Assembly: GCA_026416755.1 (NCBI GenBank)
Contig: JAOAEP010000006.1
Location: 1-10,883 of the forward strand
Direction: 5' to 3'
From: a bacterium
Lineage (GTDB): Bacteria; Ratteibacteria; UBA8468; B48-G9; JAFGKM01
Length of the DNA stretch: 10,883 nucleotides
Part shown: in pieces, positions 1 through 7,420 of the stretch
How the letters are laid out: each line of letters starts with the position of its first letter
Numbering within the stretch: position 1 is the first letter of the stretch
Notes under the pieces: generated by a model
What the model was told of the DNA's origin: nothing
Seen by the model: the letters and a program-made list of their open reading frames with translations, nothing else
The model's database searches: none
Position numbers and translations under genes: made by a program

Positions 1-2
1 AA

Positions 3-380
3 ATGGAAAATATCTTAAAATCTATAAAATTTGATGAAAAAGGGTTGATTTTAAGTATAGTTCAGGATTTAAATGGAGAAATTTTAATGGTAGCATATAT
101 GGATAAAGAAGCATTGGAAAAGACATTAAAGACAGGGAAAATGCATTATTATAGTAGAAGTAGGGAAAAATTGTGGTTGAAAGGGGAACAATCTGGTAAT
201 TTTCAATATTTTAAAGAAATTTATATTGATTGTGATGGAGATGCTTTATTATTTAAAGTTGTCCAGAAAGGCGGAGCATGTCATGAAGGATATTATTCTT
301 GTTTTTTTAGAAAATTTGAAAATGGAGAATTTAAAATTGTAAAAGAAAAAATTTTTGAGCCAAAAGAGGTATACAAATGA
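3..380 (+). CDS. hisI: Phosphoribosyl-AMP cyclohydrolase
   Basis: This cytoplasmic enzyme opens the adenine ring of phosphoribosyl-AMP in the third step of histidine biosynthesis. The 125-residue protein shows the whole family core: the N-terminal GLILSIVQD stretch (14-22), SRSR (51-54) before LWLKGEQSG (57-65), the metal-binding DCDGD (76-80), and the cysteines at 77, 93 (GACHEG) and 100 (SCFFR), which correspond to the family's zinc ligands. Its length is that of a stand-alone HisI, so there is no fused HisE pyrophosphohydrolase domain. The ATG is only two bases into the window. The protein begins where family members normally do, but its ribosome-binding site and upstream neighbours cannot be seen. 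Its stop codon overlaps the secD start (ATGA), so it is translationally coupled to an export gene rather than, on this side, to another his gene. Confidence 0.95.
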   Translation: MENILKSIKFDEKGLILSIVQDLNGEILMVAYMDKEALEKTLKTGKMHYYSRSREKLWLKGEQSGNFQYFKEIYIDCDGDALLFKVVQKGGACHEGYYSCFFRKFENGEFKIVKEKIFEPKEVYK

Positions 381-1699
381 AAACACAATTTTATTTTAAA
401 TTTGGAATTATAATTTCAATAATAGGTGTTTGTTTTTATCTTTTTTATCCACCAGAAAAGAAATTAAAAAAAGGGCTTGATTTACAAGGAGGAGTTCATA
501 TTGTTCTTGAAATTGTTAAAGAAGAAAATATAGATAAAAAGAATCTTTCAGACCTTGCAGATAGGGTACTTGAAATTATAAGGAATAGAATAGACGCTCT
601 TGGTGTAACAGAACCAATAATACAAAAAGAAGGGATGGATAGAATAATAGTTGATCTCCCAGGGGTTAAAGATCCTCAAAAAGCTATTGATATTATTGGG
701 AAGACGGCACTTCTTGAATTTAAACTTGTGGAAGAAGATGAAAAACTTTATAAACAAGCATTAGAAGGGAAAATTCCTGAAGGTTATGAACTTTTATATT
801 TAAAGGAAAAGGATGAAAGGGGTATTTATAGAGAAACATATCCACTTTTGGTTAAAAAAGAACCCGAATTAACTGGAAAGTATATAGTAGATGCGTACAT
901 GGGTTATGATGCAACTGGTTTTCCAGATGTTAATTTGGTTTTAAATGATGAAGGAAGTAAAATTTTTGAAGAGGTGACAGGAAAAAATATTGGGAAACGA
1001 CTCGCTATTGTTCTTGATGGAGTGGTAAAAAGTGCCCCTCAAATAAAAGAAAGAATACCTGGAGGGAAAGCAGTTATTACTGGAAAATTTACAAAAGATG
1101 AAGCAGTAGAACTAGCTATTGTTTTAAGGTCTGGTGCTTTACCTGCTAAATTGAATATTATATATAGAGAAGTTATCGGTCCTACGCTTGGAAAAGAATA
1201 TATTCAAAGGGGTTTTAAAGCATCTCTTTATGGAGCAATAATAGTTGTTATATTTATGGTTTTTTATTATCTTCATTTTGGTCTTCTTGCTGATTTTGCT
1301 CTTGCACTAAATATACTTATTTTGCTTGGAATCATGGCAGGAATAAAAGGTGTTCTTACTCTACCTGGAATTGCTGGAATTGCTTTAACTTGTGGTATGG
1401 CAGTAGATGCCAATGTATTAATTTTTGAGAGGATTAGAGAAGAATTAAAATCAGGTAAATCACCAAAAGCAAGTATTGATGCGGGATATCATAGAGCATG
1501 GACAGCAATTATTGACTCAAACATAACCACTATAATTGTAGGTATTGTCCTTTTTATTTTCGGAGAGGGACCAATTAAAGGATTTGGATTAACTTTAACT
1601 ATTGGGATTATTGCAAATTTATTTACTGCTGTTTATGTTACAAAGACCATTGTTGATTGGATAGTTATAAATAGGAAAATAGAAAGGATAAGAATATAA
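377..1699 (+). CDS. secD: Protein translocase subunit SecD
   Basis: SecD is the larger half of the SecDF membrane complex, which uses the proton gradient to help pull proteins out through SecYEG. The 440-residue protein has a first membrane helix near residues 8-24, followed by the signature DLQGG (35-39). A large extracytoplasmic region runs to about 280, including the conserved LVLNDEGSKIFEE segment (187-199) and GGKAVITGKFT (229-239). A five-helix RND-type membrane bundle covers about 283-430. The GMAVDANVLIFERIREE motif (340-356) carries Asp344, equivalent to the Asp of the proton-relay helix in other SecD proteins. The length is like Thermotoga-type SecD and shorter than the E. coli protein, because the periplasmic region is compact. 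It starts inside the hisI stop (4-base overlap) and ends one base before secF. No yajC precedes it, although yajC is the usual upstream partner. Confidence 0.97.
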   Translation: MKTQFYFKFGIIISIIGVCFYLFYPPEKKLKKGLDLQGGVHIVLEIVKEENIDKKNLSDLADRVLEIIRNRIDALGVTEPIIQKEGMDRIIVDLPGVKDPQKAIDIIGKTALLEFKLVEEDEKLYKQALEGKIPEGYELLYLKEKDERGIYRETYPLLVKKEPELTGKYIVDAYMGYDATGFPDVNLVLNDEGSKIFEEVTGKNIGKRLAIVLDGVVKSAPQIKERIPGGKAVITGKFTKDEAVELAIVLRSGALPAKLNIIYREVIGPTLGKEYIQRGFKASLYGAIIVVIFMVFYYLHFGLLADFALALNILILLGIMAGIKGVLTLPGIAGIALTCGMAVDANVLIFERIREELKSGKSPKASIDAGYHRAWTAIIDSNITTIIVGIVLFIFGEGPIKGFGLTLTIGIIANLFTAVYVTKTIVDWIVINRKIERIRI

Positions 1700-1700
1700 A

Positions 1701-2588
1701 ATGGAACTGATTAAAAATACAAATATTAATTTTCTTGATAAAAGAAAGTACTGGTATATTTTTTCTCTTCTTATAATTATTGCGGGAATGTTTTTAATTA
1801 CTTTAAAAGGGGAGAAAAATTTTGGAGTGGATTTTGTAGGAGGAGACCTTATTAATATTGAGATTAATAGAAAAACAGATGTCCAGTCATTGAGAAAAAT
1901 AATAAATGAGATTAAAATTGGATCTTTCACAGTTCAAGAACTGGGAATAGAAGGCAAAAATTTTATTATTAGGTTGCCTCAAAATACATCCGATAGAGTT
2001 ATTGAAAAACTAAAAGAAAATTTTGGAGAAGGAATTTTAATAAAGGGAGTTTCTGTTGTCTCTCCTTCAATGAGTATAACACTGAGGAAAAAGGCTATTA
2101 AAGCATTTTTAATAGGTTTAATTGGAATTCTCATTTATTTAACTATAAGATTTGAATTTAGATTTGCAGTTGCTGCTACTATTGCTATTTTCCATGATAT
2201 ACTTGTAGTTCTTTCATTTCTTGCTTTTACAGGAAAACAAATAGATGGTTTTGTTTTGGCTGCTTTGCTAACTATTGCGGGTTATTCAGTTAATGATACT
2301 GTGGTTATATTTGATAGAATTAGAGAAAATCTAAGGAAAACAAGAAGTACTGATTATCTTACAATATTTAATAAAAGTATAAATGAAACATTGAGTAGAA
2401 CTATATTGACTGTACTAACTACATTATTTGTAGTGTTAACAATTTTCTTTTTTGGTGGAGAGACATTACATACTTTTGCTTTTTGTTTAATAGTCGGTTT
2501 TATCTTTGGAACATATTCCTCTATTTTTATTGCTTCTGCAATAGTTATTGATTGGCTTAAAAAGTCCTCTGCACGACTTAAACTATGA
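1701..2588 (+). CDS. secF: Protein translocase subunit SecF
   Basis: SecF is the partner of SecD in the proton-driven export complex of the cytoplasmic membrane. The protein is 295 residues, a normal length. It has an N-terminal membrane helix (about 17-34), the GVDFVGGDLI motif (42-51) that parallels DLQGG in SecD, and a short extracytoplasmic domain to about 130. A five-helix bundle follows. In it, FHDILVV (164-170) and the signature GYSVNDTVVIFDRIREN (194-210, with Asp199) are clear, as is the closing helix with GTYSSIFIASA (270-280). One base separates it from secD, so the two are almost certainly made together. The stop overlaps the rsmD start by 4 bases. SecD and SecF are separate proteins here, not the fused SecDF found in some Bacillota and Bacteroidota. 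Confidence 0.97.
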   Translation: MELIKNTNINFLDKRKYWYIFSLLIIIAGMFLITLKGEKNFGVDFVGGDLINIEINRKTDVQSLRKIINEIKIGSFTVQELGIEGKNFIIRLPQNTSDRVIEKLKENFGEGILIKGVSVVSPSMSITLRKKAIKAFLIGLIGILIYLTIRFEFRFAVAATIAIFHDILVVLSFLAFTGKQIDGFVLAALLTIAGYSVNDTVVIFDRIRENLRKTRSTDYLTIFNKSINETLSRTILTVLTTLFVVLTIFFFGGETLHTFAFCLIVGFIFGTYSSIFIASAIVIDWLKKSSARLKL

Positions 2589-3136
2589 AAGTTATAAGTG
2601 GTATCTATAAAGGAAGGAAACTAAAATTTATTAAAAATAAAGAAATAAGACCTACAAAGGATATTGTGAGAGAAGCAATTTTTGATACTTTAAGAGGATG
2701 GATAGTTAACAAAAAGGTTATTGAATTGTTTGCAGGAAGTGGGATTCTTGGAATTGAAGCAATTAGTCATGGAGCAAAAAAAATTATATTTATTGAAAAG
2801 GATAAAAGAGGTGTTCAAATGATTAAAGAAAATATTGAAAATTTAGGGATTATTAAGAAATGTGAAATTATAAAAGGTGATTGTGAATTTGAAATAGAAA
2901 AACTTGAAAACATAAAATATGATTTAGTTATTGGGGACCCACCTTATGAATTCCCAATTTCTAAATTAGAGAGAATAATGGAGAAAATAGTTAAATTAAA
3001 TATATTAAAAAAAAATGGATTGATGGTAATAGAACACGAATACAAAAAAGAAATTCCAGTTGTTGAGGGATTAGAGTTTATTAAAAAGAGAAAATATGGC
3101 AAAACATGTTTGTCATATTATAGGAGAATAAAATGA
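2585..3136 (+). CDS. rsmD: 16S rRNA (guanine966-N2)-methyltransferase RsmD
   Basis: RsmD transfers a methyl group from S-adenosylmethionine to N2 of G966 (E. coli numbering) in 16S rRNA during small-subunit assembly. The 183-residue protein shows the family's N-terminal recognition segment RPTKDIVREAIFDTL (22-36). The SAM-binding motif I is at VIELFAGSGILGIEA (45-59), and an acidic residue ends the next strand (FIEKD, 69-73). The catalytic DPPY is at 118-121, and the typical C-terminal RKYGKTCLSYY is at 169-179. It starts by a 4-base overlap with secF and ends by a 4-base overlap with coaD. The rsmD-coaD pair is a widespread arrangement in bacteria. The coding sequence contains a run of nine A at 3007-3015, within Leu-Lys-Lys-Asn (142-145 region). 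Confidence 0.94.
   Translation: MKVISGIYKGRKLKFIKNKEIRPTKDIVREAIFDTLRGWIVNKKVIELFAGSGILGIEAISHGAKKIIFIEKDKRGVQMIKENIENLGIIKKCEIIKGDCEFEIEKLENIKYDLVIGDPPYEFPISKLERIMEKIVKLNILKKNGLMVIEHEYKKEIPVVEGLEFIKKRKYGKTCLSYYRRIK
3007..3015 (+). repeat. A9 homopolymer in rsmD
   Basis: Nine consecutive A lie inside the rsmD coding sequence and encode part of Leu-Lys-Lys-Asn. Tracts of this length can cause polymerase slippage and are also a common site of assembly indels. The frame is intact as given. Confidence 0.6.
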
Positions 3137-3654
3137 AAAAAATAGCTGTTTATCCAGGAACTTTTGACCCTATTACTTATGGGCATATAGATGTTGTAGA
3201 AAGAAGTTTAAAAATTGTAGATAAAATAATTATTGCTGTCAGTGGTTTTCAAAGGAAGAATTTTTTATTTTCTGTTGAAGAAAGGGTTAAACTTATAAAG
3301 GAAGTTTTTAAAGATAAAAAAGAAGTTGAGGTTGAAAGTTTTGATGGACTTCTTGTTGATTATTTAAAAAAGAAAAATGTTAAAATAGTTATAAGAGGAT
3401 TAAGGGCAATAAGCGACTTTGATTATGAATTTCAGATGGTACTTGTTAATAGAAAATTAATGAAAGATATAGAAACAATTTTTTTAATGCCGAGAGAAGA
3501 GTTTTTCTATATTAGTTCATCAATTGTTAAAGAAATTGTTAAGTTAAATGGTAATATATCATGTTTTGTTCCTAAAAATGTTGAAGTTGCTTTAAGAGAA
3601 AAAATAAAAGGAGGTAACAATGCCAAATCCGAAAAGAAAACATTCAAAAAGTAG
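3133..3654 (+). CDS. coaD: Phosphopantetheine adenylyltransferase
   Basis: CoaD catalyses the fourth step of coenzyme A synthesis: ATP plus 4'-phosphopantetheine gives dephospho-CoA. The motifs seen are the nucleotidyltransferase signature YPGTFDPITYGHID (7-20), in which His18 and the preceding Thr region hold the ATP phosphates. IRGLRAISDFDYEFQM (87-102) binds phosphopantetheine and ATP, and ISSSIVKE (127-134) belongs to the C-terminal ATP loop. The product is hexameric and cytoplasmic in characterised family members. Typical CoaD ends near residue 160. This one runs to 173, and the extra residues are encoded by the rpmF ribosome-binding site and the first 35 bases of rpmF in another frame. 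The start overlaps the rsmD stop by 4 bases. The tail is lysine-rich and probably dispensable (inference). Confidence 0.95.
   Translation: MKKIAVYPGTFDPITYGHIDVVERSLKIVDKIIIAVSGFQRKNFLFSVEERVKLIKEVFKDKKEVEVESFDGLLVDYLKKKNVKIVIRGLRAISDFDYEFQMVLVNRKLMKDIETIFLMPREEFFYISSSIVKEIVKLNGNISCFVPKNVEVALREKIKGGNNAKSEKKTFKK
3608..3615 (+). promoter_or_regulatory. Strong Shine-Dalgarno site for rpmF, inside coaD
   Basis: The bases AAGGAGGT are a perfect eight-base complement to the usual 16S rRNA 3' end and lie four bases before the rpmF ATG at 3620. The site is within the coaD reading frame, where it contributes the Gly-Gly near the CoaD C-terminus. It fixes the rpmF start with little doubt and suggests rpmF is initiated independently at a high rate, not only by coupling. 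Confidence 0.85.
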
Positions 3655-3805
3655 AACAGGTAAAAGAAGAAGTAGTAAAAAAGTAACAAGTATTCCAATT
3701 TCAAAATGTCCAAATTGTGGGGCTGTAAAATTACCCCATTTTGCTTGTGATGTTTGTGGATATTATAAAGGTGTTCAGGTGATTAAAGTAGAAATCAAAA
3801 AATGA
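3620..3805 (+). CDS. rpmF: Large-subunit ribosomal protein bL32
   Basis: bL32 is a structural protein of the 50S ribosomal subunit. The 61-residue product begins MPNPKRKHSKSR, the near-invariant L32 N-terminus, followed by a basic, rRNA-binding stretch to about residue 21. A zinc ribbon follows, with cysteines at 30 and 33 (CPNC) and at 43 and 46 (CDVC). This is the four-cysteine, zinc-binding version of L32, not the cysteine-free paralogue that some bacteria use under zinc starvation. It overlaps the end of coaD by 35 bases and the start of plsX by 4 bases. Placement directly before plsX is the classic rpmF-plsX-fab arrangement. The yceD (DUF177) gene that often precedes rpmF is absent. Confidence 0.97.
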   Translation: MPNPKRKHSKSRTGKRRSSKKVTSIPISKCPNCGAVKLPHFACDVCGYYKGVQVIKVEIKK

Positions 3806-4794
3806 AAGAAATAAAAGTTGCTATAGATGCTATGGGTGGAGATAATGCACCAGTTTCACAAATTAAATGTTGTGAATTTTTAGAGGATAGTGATTTAAGA
3901 ATTTATTTAATAGGAGATATTGAAAGAATAAAGAAACTAATGAAGAAAGATTTAAATTCAGTTGAAATAATAAATTGTTCTGATTTTATAAGGATGGATG
4001 AAAAAATTACTACAAATTTATTAAAGAGAAATACAAGTATGAGAATTGCTATTCAAATGTTAAAAGAAAAAAAGGTTGATTTTGCTCTTAGTGCAGGAAA
4101 CACTGCTGCTTTTGTATCAGTAGCGATTTCAGAACTTGGAATGGTTATGGGAATTGATAGGCCCTCAATTGCTGTTTTATTTCCGAATGCAATTGGAGGT
4201 ACAACCATATTTATGGATGCGGGAGCGAATGTAAATCCCAAACCTATTCATTTGTTTCAATCTGGACTGTTAGGGTCTTTGTATTCAAAAATTGTTTTTA
4301 AAATTGAAAGTCCTAAAGTCGCACTTTTAAATGTTGGAACTGAAGAAACAAAAGGAGATGAGTTAAGAAGACAAGCATATAAACTATTAAAAGAAAATTC
4401 TAGAGTTAATTTTATAGGAAATATAGAAGGCCATGAGATATTTACCGGTAAGGCAGATGTAATTATAACAGATGGTTTTACTGGGAATATAGTTTTAAAA
4501 ACATCTGAAGGTATAACAAGATCATTTAGAACAATTCTAATGAAGGAAATAAGGAGGAATTTACTTGGCAATATTGGGTTGCTTCTGATTAGTAAAAATT
4601 TAAGGAGTTTTGCAAGAAAAGCAGATTATGCTGAATATGGAGGAGGTATTCTGCTTGGGGTTGATGGAAATGTAGTAATTAGTCATGGCAGGAGTTCTCC
4701 AAGAGCAATTTATAATGCTATTAAACTTGGGAAAAAAATAGTGGAATCAGAGTTGCTTGAAATAATTAAAAGTACAAAATGGGAATTGGAATAA
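3802..4794 (+). CDS. plsX: Phosphate acyltransferase PlsX
   Basis: PlsX converts acyl-ACP and inorganic phosphate into acyl phosphate, the acyl donor that PlsY uses to start phospholipid synthesis. It is a soluble or peripheral membrane protein. The 330-residue protein carries the family's successive glycine-rich motifs: AIDAMGGDNAP (7-17), SAGNTAAF (97-104), MDAGANVNPKP (138-148), LLNVGTEETKG (175-185), DGFTGNIVLKTSEG (224-237) and YGGGILLGVDG (279-289). Length and start are normal. It begins by a 4-base overlap with rpmF, and its last 16 bases overlap the start of fabH in a different frame. Its position between rpmF and fabH links membrane-lipid initiation to the fatty acid elongation genes that follow. 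plsY is not in the window. Confidence 0.96.
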   Translation: MKEIKVAIDAMGGDNAPVSQIKCCEFLEDSDLRIYLIGDIERIKKLMKKDLNSVEIINCSDFIRMDEKITTNLLKRNTSMRIAIQMLKEKKVDFALSAGNTAAFVSVAISELGMVMGIDRPSIAVLFPNAIGGTTIFMDAGANVNPKPIHLFQSGLLGSLYSKIVFKIESPKVALLNVGTEETKGDELRRQAYKLLKENSRVNFIGNIEGHEIFTGKADVIITDGFTGNIVLKTSEGITRSFRTILMKEIRRNLLGNIGLLLISKNLRSFARKADYAEYGGGILLGVDGNVVISHGRSSPRAIYNAIKLGKKIVESELLEIIKSTKWELE

Positions 4795-5759
4795 TAGGAA
4801 CGGGTTCTTATTTACCATATTTAAGATTATCAAATAGGGATATGGAGATAATGGTTGAGACAAGTGATGAATGGATAATTACAAGAACAGGTATAAAAGA
4901 AAGAAGGATTTGTCCAAAAGGTATGGCTTCTTCTGATCTTGGTTTTGAAGCATCAAGTAAAGCAATTGAAGATGCAAAAATTAGAAAGGAAGAAATAGAT
5001 TTTATAATATGTGCTACAATAACTCCTGATATGTTTTTCCCTTCAACTGCCTGTATTATTCAAAAAAAACTTGGTTTAAAAGATATCCCTTGTTTTGATT
5101 TTCAAGCAGCATGTTCAGGATTTATTTATGGACTTGAAATAGCAAGAGGTTTAATACTTGGAGGGAATTATAAAAAGGGTTTGGTTGTTGCATCTGAATG
5201 TATGAGCCGACTTACTGACTATACTGATAGAAGCACTTGTGTTTTACTCGGAGATGGTGCAGGAGCTGCGATTGTTGGTGTTTCGGAGGAAGATGGGATA
5301 ATTGATACTTTTCTTGCTTCAAATGGTAAATATGATAATCTTTTATATACTCCTGCAGGTGGTTCTTTAAATCCAATAAGTTTTGACATTATTGAGCAAA
5401 GAAAAAATTTTATGAAAATGGAAGGTTCAACACTTTTTAAAATTGCCATTTATTCCATGAGCGAAGCAGTTAATAAGATACTTAAAAAAAACAATTTGAA
5501 AAAAGAAGATATTTCACTTATAATTCCTCATCAGGCAAATTTAAGAATTATAGCAGGTGTTGCTAAAAGTCTTGATATTCCTATGGAGAAATTTTTTGTA
5601 AATATTGAAAAATATGGAAATATGTCTGCTGCATGTGTTCCTATCGCTCTTGATGAAGCAGTGAAGGAAGGAAGAATTAAAAAGGGAGATATTATACTTA
5701 CTGTTGCTTTTGGTGCAGGACTTACTTGGGCATCAAATCTAATAAGGTGGATAAAATGA
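4779..5759 (+). CDS. fabH: 3-oxoacyl-ACP synthase III (KAS III)
   Basis: FabH condenses acetyl-CoA (or another acyl-CoA primer) with malonyl-ACP to start type II fatty acid synthesis. The 326-residue protein has the full Cys-His-Asn triad: Cys112 in AACSG, His251 in IPHQAN and Asn281 in YGNMSAA. The CoA-contact residues Trp32, Arg36 and Arg151 (numbers shared with E. coli FabH) are present. Phe87, which in E. coli borders the primer pocket, is kept, which is compatible with a short primer but does not prove it. The start gives MGIGIIGTGSYLP, the standard KAS III N-terminus. No good Shine-Dalgarno site precedes it, and it begins 16 bases before the plsX stop, so it probably depends on translational coupling. 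It ends with an ATGA overlap into fabD. Confidence 0.96.
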   Translation: MGIGIIGTGSYLPYLRLSNRDMEIMVETSDEWIITRTGIKERRICPKGMASSDLGFEASSKAIEDAKIRKEEIDFIICATITPDMFFPSTACIIQKKLGLKDIPCFDFQAACSGFIYGLEIARGLILGGNYKKGLVVASECMSRLTDYTDRSTCVLLGDGAGAAIVGVSEEDGIIDTFLASNGKYDNLLYTPAGGSLNPISFDIIEQRKNFMKMEGSTLFKIAIYSMSEAVNKILKKNNLKKEDISLIIPHQANLRIIAGVAKSLDIPMEKFFVNIEKYGNMSAACVPIALDEAVKEGRIKKGDIILTVAFGAGLTWASNLIRWIK

Positions 5760-6685
5760 GAATAGGTGCTGTTTTTCCTGGTCAAGCGTCACAATATGTA
5801 GGAATGGGAAAAGAGATTGTTGATGAAAACAGAAAATACCTTGAAATTTTAAAAATAGGTGAAAGAATTACAGGTTTACCATTAATAGAGAAAATTTTTA
5901 GTGGTCCGATGGAAGATTTAACAAGAACTCTTTACTGTCAACCATCTGTCTTTGGAGTTTCATTAGTTTGTTGGTATTACTTTATTGATAAAATAGATTT
6001 TAAACCTGTTGCTGTTGCAGGGCATAGTTTAGGAGAATACACTGCATTATGTGTTGCAGGTGTGTTTTCTATTGAAGAAGGTTTTTATATTGTCAAGAGA
6101 AGAGCAGAAATAATGGATGATATTTCTCAAAAAGTAAATGGTTCTTTACTTGCAGTTTTAGGTCTAAGTTTAAAAGAGGTAGAAGAAATTATAAAGAATT
6201 TTGAAGTAGAAATTTCAAATATAAATTCATATAATCAGATAATCGTAGGTGGTAAAAAAGAACAACTTGAAAAACTTGATAAATATTTACAAGAGAAAAA
6301 AATAAAAAGTATTTTTCTCAAAGTAAGTGGTCCTTTTCACACAAAATTTATGAAGGATGCGGCTGATAGAATGGAAAGGGAGTTAGAAAAAATTAATTTT
6401 AAAAATGCTGATGTCCCTATTTACATGAATTTTTCTGGTAAAAAAACTATTGATAAAGAAGAAATAAAAAATTGGCTTTTAAAACAACTTTATAATCCTG
6501 TAAGATGGGTTGAAATTATTGAAAATATGAGTAAAGAAGTTGATTGTTTTGTTGAAATTGGACCTAAGAATATATTGAAAAAATTAATAGAGTCAATGAC
6601 AAATATTCCGACTTTTAATTTTGAAAATCAGAAAAATTTAAATGAACTTTCCCAATTTCTCACAAAAGGAGAAAAAAATGTTTAA
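5756..6685 (+). CDS. fabD: Malonyl-CoA:ACP S-malonyltransferase
   Basis: FabD moves malonyl from CoA to the phosphopantetheine arm of ACP, supplying the extender for FabH and FabF. With the ATG at 5756 the protein is 309 residues, a normal FabD length. Motifs are FPGQASQYVGMGKE (7-20), the nucleophile Ser91 in GHSLGE (89-94), an Arg in VKRRAEIM (113-120) that should bind the malonyl carboxylate, His195 in FHT, and Gln244 in the conserved QLYNPVRW. The frame stays open upstream to an ATG at 5726, but the ten extra residues have no family counterpart. The 5756 start also overlaps the fabH stop as ATGA like other junctions here, so I chose it. The stop lies eight bases inside fabG. Confidence 0.95.
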   Translation: MRIGAVFPGQASQYVGMGKEIVDENRKYLEILKIGERITGLPLIEKIFSGPMEDLTRTLYCQPSVFGVSLVCWYYFIDKIDFKPVAVAGHSLGEYTALCVAGVFSIEEGFYIVKRRAEIMDDISQKVNGSLLAVLGLSLKEVEEIIKNFEVEISNINSYNQIIVGGKKEQLEKLDKYLQEKKIKSIFLKVSGPFHTKFMKDAADRMERELEKINFKNADVPIYMNFSGKKTIDKEEIKNWLLKQLYNPVRWVEIIENMSKEVDCFVEIGPKNILKKLIESMTNIPTFNFENQKNLNELSQFLTKGEKNV

Positions 6686-7409
6686 GGATAAAGTTATATT
6701 GATAACAGGTGCTTTTGGTGGCATAGGGAGAGCAATTGCAAATAGGTTTGGTAATGATTATGCTAAAATTGTTCTTTGGGATATTTTTATTGACAGTGAA
6801 TACGAAAAACAATTGAATGAAAAAGGGATTGAAACATTGTCAAAAATAATTGATATTACAAAGGAAAAAGAAGTAGAAGAAGGTTGTAAAGAAATATTAA
6901 GTAGATGGAATAAAATAGATGTTCTTATAAATAATGCGGGTATTACTCGAGATAAATTAGTTTTTAGAATGAGTGAAACTGACTGGGATGAAGTATTAAA
7001 TGTAAACTTGAAAGGAGCTTTTTTATGTTGTAAAATAATAGGTCAAGTTATGTTTAAACAAAAAAGTGGAAAGATAGTGAATATAGCATCAATTATAGGT
7101 GAAATTGGAAATATAGGACAGGCAAATTATTCTGCTTCAAAAGGCGGTTTGATTGCTTTGACAAAAACCTGTGCTAAAGAATTTGCAAGAGTAGGAATAA
7201 ATGTGAATGCAATTGCACCAGGATATATTATGACCAAAATGACTGAAAATTTACCTGAAAAAGTTAAAGAAGAAATGTTAAAATTAATACCTTTAGGTAG
7301 ATTTGGGAAACCAGAAGAGGTGGCTGAACTTGTGTATTTTTTATCTTCAGAAAAAGCAAATTATATAACAGGACAAGTTATTAGAATAGATGGAGGTCTT
7401 GTAATGTGA
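6678..7409 (+). CDS. fabG: 3-oxoacyl-ACP reductase FabG
   Basis: FabG reduces 3-ketoacyl-ACP to 3-hydroxyacyl-ACP, the first reduction of each elongation cycle. It is a classical short-chain dehydrogenase of 243 residues, with the cofactor loop TGAFGGIG (10-17), NNAG (85-88), and catalytic Asn110, Ser138, Tyr151 and Lys155 (YSASK). PGYIMTKM and the C-terminal ITGQVIRIDGG are typical of the family. The start at 6678 follows a GGAG-type site. A longer frame from 6642 would add residues that match no FabG and would overlap fabD by 44 bases. Unusually, the second strand ends in Asp35 (VLWD), and the glycine loop lacks the usual basic residue, both features of NADH-preferring relatives. Context between fabD and acpP supports FabG over other short-chain dehydrogenases. 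Confidence 0.94.
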   Translation: MFKDKVILITGAFGGIGRAIANRFGNDYAKIVLWDIFIDSEYEKQLNEKGIETLSKIIDITKEKEVEEGCKEILSRWNKIDVLINNAGITRDKLVFRMSETDWDEVLNVNLKGAFLCCKIIGQVMFKQKSGKIVNIASIIGEIGNIGQANYSASKGGLIALTKTCAKEFARVGINVNAIAPGYIMTKMTENLPEKVKEEMLKLIPLGRFGKPEEVAELVYFLSSEKANYITGQVIRIDGGLVM

Positions 7410-7412
7410 AGA

Positions 7413-7420
7413 AAGGAGGT
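7413..7420 (+). promoter_or_regulatory. Strong Shine-Dalgarno site for acpP
   Basis: The perfect AAGGAGGT lies four bases before the acpP ATG at 7425, in the 15-base gap after fabG, the longest gap in the window. Core sequence and spacing are the same as at rpmF. It sets the acpP start and suggests strong independent translation, as expected for ACP, which is needed in large excess over the enzymes around it. Confidence 0.88.

Noticed and set aside
1619..1930. Reverse-strand open frame of 103 codons across the secD/secF junction.
   Set aside because: It is a low-complexity Ile/Phe/Ser-rich translation opposite two certain membrane-protein genes, with no start context or family match.
5726..5755. 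Possible 10-residue N-terminal extension of fabD from an upstream ATG.
   Set aside because: The added residues match no FabD N-terminus and lie in fabH coding sequence. The 5756 start gives a normal-length protein and the ATGA overlap typical of this region.
6642..6677. Possible 12-residue extension of fabG from an upstream ATG.
   Set aside because: The added residues are the fabD C-terminal region read in another frame. The ATG at 6678 has a GGAG-type site before it and starts at the normal FabG N-terminus.
7158..7163. TTGACA, resembling a -35 promoter element, inside fabG.
   Set aside because: It encodes the conserved Leu-Thr-Lys of FabG, and no TATAAT-like element lies at the right distance.
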